NCBI GenBank assembly: GCA_934167365.1
Contig: CAKPKU010000002.1
Span: 1-56,833 of the forward strand
Direction: 5' to 3'
DNA length: 56,833 nucleotides
Origin: an uncultured Clostridia bacterium
Lineage (GTDB): Bacteria; Bacillota; Clostridia; TANB77; CAG-508
The first letter of the stretch is position 1. Every line of letters begins with the position of its first letter. Position numbers and translations under genes: made by a program. A model generated the notes under the pieces. It did not search any database, was not told the DNA's origin, and saw only the letters and a program-made list of their open reading frames with translations. Of this stretch, positions 35,686 through 43,303 are shown one piece after another.

Positions 35686-37008
35686 GTGGGTCAATGGGAG
35701 CTAGTTGAGTTAGGTTTTGACATAATTAAATACAGTAATAATTATAGAGGAAAAAGTTTAAATGATAATTCATTAATTGAGTTACTTTCAAAAAAGAGAA
35801 AACTAAAGGATTTCATATTGAAAAGTAAGAAAAGTCAGATAACAGAAGATAATAAAGATTATTACTTTCAGTGTTTAGCAAATGAACAATTTGATTATCA
35901 AAATATAAGACCAATAGAAAAATTTAATAGATTATATTATTTAATATGCATAATATGTAAAGAAAAATTAGAAAAGAATCCAAATTATATTGATTTCACA
36001 AAGGAATTTAAAAAAATTACTGGATTTGAGTATAGTGAATTTTATGAAAGTATTATTATATTACTAGTAGGTAGTATAGAATTTAATGAAAGCAATCTAA
36101 ATGTGGTTATGGATGTGTTAACTAAATATGGTTTTTTTTCGAAAAAAAAAGAACAAATATATAAGGTTCTTGAATATTATTCGAATGATTATGAGTTTTA
36201 TAGAAATCAAACAGATTATATTATGTTAAAGTCATATCCAATAGTAAAAACTTCCAAAGAAAGAGGTTGTTATATTATAGCTAATATATATGCCTTTATG
36301 TATAGTTTTTCTGAAATATTATATTGGACAGTAAAAGACTATTATTACCAACGAAATAAGAAGGATAGAAGGTTTCCATCTTTTTTTGGAAAATGTTTTG
36401 AAGTTTATTTACAAAATATTCTTGATGAATATGAGATAAATTATGAAAAAATACAAGAAGATCATGAGGAAAAACCAGATTGGAAAATAGAAATTGGAAA
36501 TTATATTTTCATTGTTGAACAAAAATCGGCTATATTATTAAAATCTACTAAATATATTAATTATGAAGAGTCAGAAAAAGCATTAAAAACTTATATGAAG
36601 AGAAATATAGAAAAAGGTTTTAGTCAATTAAAAAATTATAATATTGATGGAAATGGTAAAACAATTATAAGAATATGTTTAACATATGACAATATGTATT
36701 TAGAAAAAAACTTAATTGATATAATTATAAAAAAAACTAAAGATAATGTATATTCTAATGGATTGTATTGGATTATTGATATCGGTGAATTTGAGAGATT
36801 CTTGTATTTAGGTGTAATTGATGTAAATAATTTTAATCTTATAGTTGAAAAAAAGATAAAAATAAAAGATGAATTATCGAATTATATAAATAAAATATGT
36901 AATGATTATTTATTAAATAAGCACAATTTTTTTGGAAAATTTAAAGAATCTATTTTAAGTCAAATGAAGAATCAAATTGATGAGGATGTCCAAAATATAA
37001 TAAAATAA
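35686..37008 (+). CDS. PD-(D/E)XK nuclease-like protein, N terminus frameshifted
   Basis: A 440-residue frame starting at GTG 35686 behind TTGGAGA. The C-terminal half has GKCFEVYLQNILDEY (about 233-247), then KPDWKI and FIVEQKSAIL: a D followed about 15 residues later by E-x-K, the PD-(D/E)XK nuclease core, with FSQLKNYN after it. The N-terminal 240 residues are helical and unrecognised. The true start of the ancestral gene is probably ATG 35500, two frameshifts upstream, so this product would lack about 70 residues. It may be a restriction or abortive-infection nuclease, possibly inactive. Confidence 0.6.
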   Translation: MGQWELVELGFDIIKYSNNYRGKSLNDNSLIELLSKKRKLKDFILKSKKSQITEDNKDYYFQCLANEQFDYQNIRPIEKFNRLYYLICIICKEKLEKNPNYIDFTKEFKKITGFEYSEFYESIIILLVGSIEFNESNLNVVMDVLTKYGFFSKKKEQIYKVLEYYSNDYEFYRNQTDYIMLKSYPIVKTSKERGCYIIANIYAFMYSFSEILYWTVKDYYYQRNKKDRRFPSFFGKCFEVYLQNILDEYEINYEKIQEDHEEKPDWKIEIGNYIFIVEQKSAILLKSTKYINYEESEKALKTYMKRNIEKGFSQLKNYNIDGNGKTIIRICLTYDNMYLEKNLIDIIIKKTKDNVYSNGLYWIIDIGEFERFLYLGVIDVNNFNLIVEKKIKIKDELSNYINKICNDYLLNKHNFFGKFKESILSQMKNQIDEDVQNIIK

Positions 37009-37422
37009 CCAATAATGAGGAAAGGGCATAGCTCTTTTCTCTGTTAACTATTATATGATATTTAAATTGAAAATACAATATAAAAAAATTACACCATCCA
37101 GATATGTTAAGTACAACTGTCCACGAAAATGAACAAAAAGATAAAAAATAAGATTACTGAAACATTAATATTCATATAAATATAAGTCATTCCTATTATA
37201 GCAATATCATAAATACACTTAACTCTATTAAACCAATACTACAACTATCGAGAAATGGTTAATTGATATTATTTTGTCAATGGTTTATAAAATCTATTAT
37301 TTTGTCAATTTTTGTCGAACTTTTATATGGTTTTTTTCATAAAAAAATATATATACACAGAATTCATCAAATAATATAATAAGAGAAATGATAAATTTAT
37401 TAAAAATTAAAGGAGGTGTCAT
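37009..37422 (+). promoter_or_regulatory. Intergenic region before the Panacea gene
   Basis: A weak terminator-like hairpin (GAGGAAAG/CTTTTCTC, 37017-37042) ends the nuclease gene. Most of the rest shows nothing I can name. TGTCAAT (37303-37309) and a perfect TGTCGAA (37313-37319) are 10 bases apart, another tandem Spo0A-box-like pair, about 105 bases before the ATG at 37423. A further TGTCAAT is at 37275-37281. Confidence 0.35.
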
Positions 37423-37878
37423 ATGAAAATCATAAATGCAGTAACAATATCTGAATTCTTTTTGTCAAAAAGGGGCTTAACTCCAAAGAAAATTCAAAAA
37501 CTAGTATATTATGTATGGTTTATTGCATTAAATAATCAAAGCTCTGATAATATCGAAAATACATTATTCGATGAGCAACCTGAAGCATGGATTCACGGTC
37601 CTGTATTTCCAAGTTTGTATAAACAATATAAAAGTAGTGGTTGGAATGAAGTATCACAAACAAAAGAGCAAAATCTAGAAAATGATGATTTAAAAAGCTT
37701 CTTAAATGATGTATGGAATACATTTGAAAAATATTCAGCTGATCAACTTGAATATATGACACATCAAGAATTACCTTGGATAAATGCACGTAATAATATT
37801 AGCAGCATAGAGCCTTCAAATAATATTATTACAAAAAAGGATATCTTTACGTATTATAATAGTTTAATAGATGCATAA
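37423..37878 (+). CDS. Panacea-domain (DUF4065/SocA-like) antitoxin-type protein
   Basis: A 151-residue protein of the Panacea family. The N terminus INAVTISEFFLSKRGLTPKK followed by IQKLVYYVWF and PEAWIHGPVFPSLYKQYK is the family pattern; it ends with a segment in place of the usual winding-helix tail. Panacea proteins are antitoxins in many toxin-antitoxin pairs (PanA, SocA) and also occur as phage GepA. A strong AAGGAGGTG ribosome binding site is present. No intact toxin is next to it: only a 38-residue overlapping ORF and a broken radical SAM gene follow. Confidence 0.8.
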   Translation: MKIINAVTISEFFLSKRGLTPKKIQKLVYYVWFIALNNQSSDNIENTLFDEQPEAWIHGPVFPSLYKQYKSSGWNEVSQTKEQNLENDDLKSFLNDVWNTFEKYSADQLEYMTHQELPWINARNNISSIEPSNNIITKKDIFTYYNSLIDA

Positions 37879-37987
37879 AAAAATTAAATTGCTAGTTCAA
37901 GATAATAACGGCAAAAAAACACTTATAAAAGCCAATAAAGAATTAGTTAATAATAGACAGCGTGAAATTGTGTTAATGATAAAATAA
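37871..37987 (+). CDS. 38-residue ORF overlapping the Panacea gene
   Basis: ATG 37871 overlaps the end of the Panacea gene by eight bases and encodes a basic peptide starting MHKKIKLLVQDNNGKKTLIK. It could be a small translationally coupled protein, but it has no ribosome binding site of its own and ends inside the right copy of the 24-base direct repeat. A truncated remnant is equally likely. Confidence 0.3.
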   Translation: MHKKIKLLVQDNNGKKTLIKANKELVNNRQREIVLMIK

Positions 37988-37997
37988 GAATGTACAA
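37974..37997 (+). repeat. 24-base direct repeat, right copy
   Basis: Identical to 35187-35210. It spans the junction between the 38-residue ORF and the HxsB-like fragment, so it may mark a deletion or insertion boundary. Confidence 0.6.
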
Positions 37998-38445
37998 AAA
38001 ACAGAAAAAAATATTAGCAAATGAACCTGTAAATTACATGGAGTTACGATCTCCTTGTGGTGGTGCAATCGGACAGTTAGCATATTATTACGATGGTAAT
38101 ATTTATACTTGTGATGAAGGCAGAATGCTAGCTGAAATGGGTAATGACAGTTTTAAAGTTGGAAATGTTTATGAAAATACATATAACGATTTAGTAACAA
38201 GCGATTCAGCTAAAACAGTTTGTGTTTCTTCTTGTTTAGAGTGTTTAACAAAATGTCATAGCTGTGTATATATGCCATATTGCGGAACTTGTCCAGTAAT
38301 AAATCTGGCTCAAGAAAACAATATATTTTCTAGAGCTAATGAAAATTATAGATGTAAGATTTATAAAGGAATGATAAAGGAATTGTTTAGATATATTGAG
38401 ATGGGTGATGATGACGTTATTAGGATTTTTAACGGATGGTTATAA
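37990..38445 (+). pseudogene. C-terminal fragment of an HxsB-like radical SAM/SPASM maturase
   Basis: A 151-residue frame with NYMELRSPCGGAIGQLAYYY, TCDEGRM, FKVGNVYE, VSSCLECLTKCHSCVYMPYC and GTCPV: the cysteine-rich SPASM end of the His-Xaa-Ser system maturase HxsB as I recall it. The radical SAM core with CxxxCxxC, about 300 residues, is absent. The frame begins at the direct-repeat junction without a ribosome binding site. It is therefore a 5'-truncated gene. No HxsA precursor or HxsC/HxsD partners are in the window. Confidence 0.65.
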
Positions 38446-38580
38446 CTTTGTAAAAAAATATAATATAAAAATTTGAAAATAACAATTATAATTATTTGTT
38501 AAGACACTATTATAAATGGGATATAAAATAAAGAATTAACACGAATAAAATTCTAAAATGCAAAAAAATATATAAAAAAC
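38446..38580. other. Non-coding AT-rich stretch
   Basis: I see no gene, hairpin with T run or promoter of quality here. It separates the HxsB-like fragment from the ATPase tail. Confidence 0.4.
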
Positions 38581-38737
38581 AAAGTTTTTGCAACACTACT
38601 GCAAAAACTTGACAAAGAATACAGAGCTTAGGTTATTGGATCATTATCCTAAATTTTTATTAACAATGGATATAGATACAGAAACATCTTACAATGGTAT
38701 AAGAAAAATTAATGTACTCGATTGGTTGTTGGATTGA
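38581..38737 (+). pseudogene. C-terminal tail of an AAA ATPase (DUF4143-type)
   Basis: Frame 1 reads KVFATLLQKLDKEYRA. After one inserted T it continues RLLDHYPKFLLTMDID, then SYNGIRKINVLDWLLD and a stop at 38735-38737. The ending YPKFLLTMD-NGI-INVLDWLL is the hallmark C terminus of the large ATP-binding DUF4143 family, which is often mobile or linked to toxin-antitoxin functions. Only about 50 of roughly 400 residues remain and there is a frameshift. Confidence 0.6.
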
Positions 38738-38906
38738 TTATATAATATGTAAAAGGTAAAAAATTCAATTCATAATTACATACAATGATGACGAAAAGTA
38801 AAAAAGTTCACTAAAGTGGACGAAAACTATAAGCAATTCTTATAGTAAATGCATTGAGAAAAACCACAGTAGATTTATGTTATTTCAGTTATTAAACAAT
38901 TTTGAA

Positions 38907-38923
38907 TGTCGAAAAATGTCGAA
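38907..38923 (+). promoter_or_regulatory. Perfect tandem Spo0A boxes upstream of the cas operon
   Basis: TGTCGAA at 38907-38913 and again at 38917-38923, separated by AAA, so the repeats are 10 bases apart as in the tandem 0A boxes of abrB-type promoters. A third, inverted copy (TTCGACA, 38952-38958) is part of the hairpin described next. They lie about 75 bases before the predicted cas -35. Sequence match is exact; function is inferred. Confidence 0.5.
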
Positions 38924-38965
38924 TATTGCAACATGATTATCATTGCAATATTCGACATTTTTTGA
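38916..38965 (+). terminator. 16-base perfect hairpin with T run upstream of cas6
   Basis: ATGTCGAATATTGCAA (38916-38931) pairs perfectly with TTGCAATATTCGACAT (38943-38958), followed by TTTTTG. It could insulate the cas operon from upstream transcription. Its loop and inner stem resemble the terminator after the KAP-like gene (33711-33755). Confidence 0.7.
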
Positions 38966-38996
38966 TTTAATTTAGTTGAAAAGAATATATAACCTA

Positions 38997-39025
38997 TTGA
39001 TTTTTTATATGTTTTAATATTTAAT
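38997..39025 (+). promoter_or_regulatory. Promoter of the cas operon
   Basis: TTGATT (38997-39002), 17 bases, TTTAAT (39020-39025), about 45 bases before the cas6 ATG. The hexamers are close to consensus, and no other candidate between the hairpin and cas6 fits as well. Confidence 0.5.
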
Positions 39026-39071
39026 ACAAATAGAAAAATTAACCACAAAGTAAAAAAAGGAGGCACAATAT

Positions 39072-39752
39072 ATGCAATATTACAATATAAAAGTAGCTGT
39101 ATTATTAAAAAGTGATACAAAAACATTTGAAAACTATGAAAAAATATCTAAATTAATATCAGCTTCAATGCTAAAAGATCAAACATTAAAACAACTGCAC
39201 GAAGAAAACAGATATAAAAATTATGTTTTTTGTAATTTATACCCAATAGAAAAAGATGGTGTATATAAAGCTGGAAACATCTACACATTTCAAATACGAA
39301 CAATTGACTTTAAATTAGGTCTAAAAATAAAACAAGTATTAAATAACTTTCAAAACGAGGAATTTAAAGTAATTGTAAGTGACCTAGAAAGCAGTACTCA
39401 AAGAAAAATTAGTACTTTAGCCACTCTAACACCAGCTATAATAACATCAAACAAAGGTGATTATTTAATAAACAATGATATGAATTGGGTAAAAGAGCGA
39501 ATATTAGCAAATGCTCAAAAAAAGTACAACCAATTATACAACGAAAAAATAGATATGGATTTCATAAAATCAATAAAACAAACTAACAACAAACCAATAA
39601 AAATACCATACAAAAATATAAATATTCTAGGATATAAATTTGAAATAGAGGTAAAAGATGATCCAATTTCACAAAATCTGGCATATCTAATACTATCAGT
39701 AGGACTACTAGAAAAAAATGCAGAAGGCTTCGGTTTCTGTAAAGCTAAATAA
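39072..39752 (+). CDS. cas6: Cas6 CRISPR RNA endoribonuclease
   Basis: Cas6 cuts pre-crRNA within each repeat and leaves an 8-base 5' handle, here expected to be ATTTAAAT. The 226-residue protein shows the RAMP layout; the C-terminal glycine-rich loop is the typical GLLEKNAEGFGFCKAK. NLYPIEKDGVYKAGNIYTFQ fits the first RAMP half. The catalytic His cannot be fixed by eye. ATG 39072 follows AAGGAGGC. First gene of the type I-B operon, 23 bases before cas8b. Confidence 0.9.
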   Translation: MQYYNIKVAVLLKSDTKTFENYEKISKLISASMLKDQTLKQLHEENRYKNYVFCNLYPIEKDGVYKAGNIYTFQIRTIDFKLGLKIKQVLNNFQNEEFKVIVSDLESSTQRKISTLATLTPAIITSNKGDYLINNDMNWVKERILANAQKKYNQLYNEKIDMDFIKSIKQTNNKPIKIPYKNINILGYKFEIEVKDDPISQNLAYLILSVGLLEKNAEGFGFCKAK

Positions 39753-39775
39753 AAAGCAAGGAGGTGTTTTATTAA

Positions 39776-41578
39776 ATGACATATGACTTAATACAAACAT
39801 TCAAACAAATATTTAAAGATGATAAAGTTGTTTTAGATTCATACAAAATGGATGCTGGATATTACTATTTAGCAAAAAAAGATGGAACTTTACAACGATT
39901 GATTGTTAATAAGGATAATGAAAGTGATGATTATGAATTGTATAAATATTTAAAAGTAAGAGATTTTTATAGTAAATATTTAAATTCAAATAAAGCAATT
40001 GACACAGGATATACAGAAGTTATTGGAAAAACAAAATATTCAATGCTAAAAAAAATATGCAGTAACAATATATATACGTTGTTTTTCAAGAATAAATTTG
40101 TAGAAGGCTTATGCAATTCCGACAATAGCAAAGATTCTGTTAATCTAGAAATATTTAAAAAGGGAATTAACAAATATTACGAATCTTTAGGAAAGTTAGG
40201 AAGCTCTAAGGAAGAAAAAATATTATTAAGTGAGTTTTATAATAAAGAAGAGCTAGAAAAAGCTAAAAGCAAAATGATAAATGCTTTTTCTTTAGTATAT
40301 TCAGACTTCATGAAGGAAGATAAACCAAAAGAAACTTGGATAAAAATATTTTTAGAAGAAGGATATGATGAATATATAAAAGCCGCAAATATATATTTAA
40401 CACTAAAATTATTTAATACAAATAGCAACAATATTAAAGTCGATGATGAAATTTATGGTGTAAATAACTATAATTATGGACTAAATTCAAAGAAACCATA
40501 TCTAGAATTAAAATCTACACCATATAAAGTAAGCTCTTTAATATCAAAAGAAGACGTTAATATCTTAAATAATATGTATAAATGGTTATACAATAATGGT
40601 GTTAGCGAAACAGTACTAAAATTACCAAGAGAATGGGATTTCAAGGGTATTGCTACTGAAAAAAGTGATATATTAAATAAAGATTTATATTTGATAAAAG
40701 TAGCAGGAAACAATGGCGTAGCAAGAGTTGACGATTTTCAATACATAACCAATTTTACTACGAAAATCAGAAAATTTGTTGTTAATGATACAATCCGCAA
40801 AGTAGGCAATGAATTTAAAACTGAAAATATATATGGTCTTGAGTTTTATACAAGTAATACATGGATTGCTAATAATAGTAAATCTGAAAAAAATTATTTA
40901 AGAGATTCTTATTATGATTTTGAAAATAAAGTTTCAAAATCAATAGCAATATCTAATTGGAAAAAGGATTTTTTAAAGCAGAATGCAACAATATTTTTTG
41001 AATTATTTCAAAAAGAAGATGAAACAAATTTTGTTCATAATTTAAATAAATTTGGAGTGTATCTAATTGAAAATACTATTATTGAAGAATTAGAGAAAAA
41101 TAAACAATACATATCTAATCCATTTAATTCAATAAATACAATGAATTTATGGATTGCATATAAAAAGTACTTTTGTAAAGAAGGAGAGGTTGATGAAGAA
41201 ATGAAAATTAACAATGTACAAGAGGAGTGTTTCAAAATTTTGCAAGATAATAAAACAATACAAACTGATGAACAGTATTACTTTTTAGCTGGACAAATAG
41301 CTTTTTACTTGTTAACTCAAAGCAAGGCTTCAAAACTAACACAAGATATGACAGCACCATTTGTAAAAGCTGGAAATTTAAAAAAATTAAAAGATGAGCT
41401 TAGATGTTTATACGAAAAATATAATTATGAGCTATATTTACAAGATGATAGATTTAACAACATATTTTCTCAATTATTATTACAAGAGCCAGATACTAGT
41501 GTTAAAGATAATAAAGATTTAATATTAGCAGGAATGCTTTCAAGCAATATGTTTTATACAAAAAAAGAAGATAAATAG
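39776..41578 (+). CDS. cas8b: Cas8b-type Cascade large subunit (TM1802/Csh1-like)
   Basis: A 600-residue protein in the large-subunit position of a type I-B operon. It reads the PAM and stabilises the R-loop in family members. The N-terminal part has a stretch like YLKVRDFYSKYLNSNKAID, and IYTLFFKNKFVEG fits the TM1802/Csh1 group. I see no zinc-finger cysteines. The family is very divergent, so the assignment leans on position between cas6 and cas7 as well as sequence. GCAAGGAGGTG ribosome binding site; 19 bases before cas7. Confidence 0.85.
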   Translation: MTYDLIQTFKQIFKDDKVVLDSYKMDAGYYYLAKKDGTLQRLIVNKDNESDDYELYKYLKVRDFYSKYLNSNKAIDTGYTEVIGKTKYSMLKKICSNNIYTLFFKNKFVEGLCNSDNSKDSVNLEIFKKGINKYYESLGKLGSSKEEKILLSEFYNKEELEKAKSKMINAFSLVYSDFMKEDKPKETWIKIFLEEGYDEYIKAANIYLTLKLFNTNSNNIKVDDEIYGVNNYNYGLNSKKPYLELKSTPYKVSSLISKEDVNILNNMYKWLYNNGVSETVLKLPREWDFKGIATEKSDILNKDLYLIKVAGNNGVARVDDFQYITNFTTKIRKFVVNDTIRKVGNEFKTENIYGLEFYTSNTWIANNSKSEKNYLRDSYYDFENKVSKSIAISNWKKDFLKQNATIFFELFQKEDETNFVHNLNKFGVYLIENTIIEELEKNKQYISNPFNSINTMNLWIAYKKYFCKEGEVDEEMKINNVQEECFKILQDNKTIQTDEQYYFLAGQIAFYLLTQSKASKLTQDMTAPFVKAGNLKKLKDELRCLYEKYNYELYLQDDRFNNIFSQLLLQEPDTSVKDNKDLILAGMLSSNMFYTKKEDK

Positions 41579-41597
41579 AACGTGGAGGTAGATTAAT

Positions 41598-42506
41598 ATG
41601 AAAAATAGAGTTTATGGAGTAATTGGAATTAAAAGCAAAATGGCCAATTGGAATGCAGATTTTACAGGAAGACCAAAAACAACATCTGATGGTACAATTT
41701 TTGGTAGTGATAAAGCTTTTAAATATCCAATTAAAAAAATGTGGGAAGCTGAAAATAAAAAAGTTTTATATGTAAAATCATACAAAAATGAAAAGGATAA
41801 CATTCAAGCAAGAACTTTAGCAGAAAGATTTGAACAATTATTTGGAAAAAAAGTTAAAGATATTAAAGATAAAAAAGAGCTTATAAAAGATTTATTTTCT
41901 GCAATTGATGTTCAAAACTTTGGAGCAACTTTTGCTGAAGAAAAAAATAACATTAGTATAACAGGTGCAGTACAAATTGGACAAGGATTTAACAAATATG
42001 AAGATTCTACTACAGAAACAATAGAAATATTATCACCATTTACAGATGCTAAAAAAGAAGATGCAAAAAACACATCTATTGGTAAAAAAATAGTATCAAA
42101 CGAAGCACATTATTTTTACCCATTTTCTGTAAATCCAGAAAATTACAATATTTACACAAACGAAATTGATGGACTAGAAGGCTACACGAAAGAAGCATAT
42201 GATGCATTTAAAGAAGGATGCTTAGTAGCAGCAACAGCATACAACACAAATAGCAAAGCTGGATGTGAAAACGAACTTGCTATATTTGTAGAATGCAAAG
42301 AATCTAGCAAATTATATTTAGCAAATTTAGATGAATATATAAATTTCAAAAAAGGTGAAGAAAAAGACATTATCGATTTATCTGAATTAATGCAAATTTT
42401 AAATAAAGATGAAGTAAAAAAAGAAATAGAAAAAGTAGAAATATACTATAATACTACAGAGTTAGAAGGAGATTTAGCAATAGCAGATGTAAAAGATTTA
42501 TTTTAA
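41598..42506 (+). CDS. cas7: Cas7 backbone subunit (Csh2 type)
   Basis: Cas7 forms the helical backbone of Cascade along the crRNA. The 302-residue protein begins RVYGVIGIKSKMANWNADFT and contains KKMWE, DVQNFGATFAE, ITGAVQIGQGFNKYED and EAHYFYPFSVNPENY, all typical of type I-B Csh2. It is preceded by CGTGGAGGTAG and followed 15 bases later by cas5. Several subunits per complex are expected in this family. Confidence 0.92.
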   Translation: MKNRVYGVIGIKSKMANWNADFTGRPKTTSDGTIFGSDKAFKYPIKKMWEAENKKVLYVKSYKNEKDNIQARTLAERFEQLFGKKVKDIKDKKELIKDLFSAIDVQNFGATFAEEKNNISITGAVQIGQGFNKYEDSTTETIEILSPFTDAKKEDAKNTSIGKKIVSNEAHYFYPFSVNPENYNIYTNEIDGLEGYTKEAYDAFKEGCLVAATAYNTNSKAGCENELAIFVECKESSKLYLANLDEYINFKKGEEKDIIDLSELMQILNKDEVKKEIEKVEIYYNTTELEGDLAIADVKDLF

Positions 42507-42521
42507 AAAGGAGGATTTTAT

Positions 42522-43298
42522 ATGCTAGAAACAATAAAATTTGAGTTATCTTCTAGAATGGCAATTATAAAAAAGCCTGATAGTAATGAAACTTATTATA
42601 CATATACTTTTCCTCATAAAATAATGATCTACGGTATTTTAGGAGCAATTATTGGCTTAAATGGATATAACTATTATTCATTAAAAAAATGTTTAAAAGA
42701 AGATGTTGAAGAGCTACCAGAATTTTATTCAAGACTTTGTAATTTAAAAATTGCTATTGTTCCATATATAGATAATAAAAACTTCAAAAAGAAAATTCAA
42801 AGTTTTAATAATTCAGTTGGATATGCCTCACAAGAGCAAGGTAATAATTTAATTGTAAAAGAGCAATGCTTGGAAAATCCAAAGTGGGATATTTATATAA
42901 TGGATAATAATTCAGATGAATATAATAAAATAAAAGAATATTTATTAAATCGTAAATGTGAATATATTCCATATATTGGAAAAAACGACCATTTTGCCAA
43001 TATTAAAAATGTAGAAGTTTTCAATATTGAAAGCAAAAGTAATAGTGAAAAAATCGATAGTATTTTTGACAAAGATATATTAGCAGATTATATTGATGAC
43101 TTTGATGAAATGTTTGCCTGGAATTTTACAGGAAAAAAGGACAAAGAATACGAATATACAGAAGTAAATCCAACTAAGCTAAATGAAAAAATTGGATATA
43201 CAAATTTTAGACAATTTATTTTTACAAATAAATCTTTGAAAATAAAGAAAAATTCGGATTTATTTTTGGTAAATGGTAAAATAATTTATTATTTTTAG
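42522..43298 (+). CDS. cas5: Cas5 Cascade subunit (Cas5h type)
   Basis: Cas5 holds the 5' handle of the crRNA in Cascade. The 258-residue RAMP protein starts with a beta strand (LETIKFELSSRMAIIKKPDS), then TYTFPHKIMIYGILGAIIGL, the Cas5h/b N-terminal pattern with PHK-GILGAIIGLN. QEQGNNLIVKEQCLENPKWDIYI and YPYIGKNDHFANI-like segments follow (here IPYIGKNDHFANI). It lies 15 bases after cas7 and 5 bases before cas3. Confidence 0.9.
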   Translation: MLETIKFELSSRMAIIKKPDSNETYYTYTFPHKIMIYGILGAIIGLNGYNYYSLKKCLKEDVEELPEFYSRLCNLKIAIVPYIDNKNFKKKIQSFNNSVGYASQEQGNNLIVKEQCLENPKWDIYIMDNNSDEYNKIKEYLLNRKCEYIPYIGKNDHFANIKNVEVFNIESKSNSEKIDSIFDKDILADYIDDFDEMFAWNFTGKKDKEYEYTEVNPTKLNEKIGYTNFRQFIFTNKSLKIKKNSDLFLVNGKIIYYF

Positions 43299-43303
43299 AG
43301 GTA

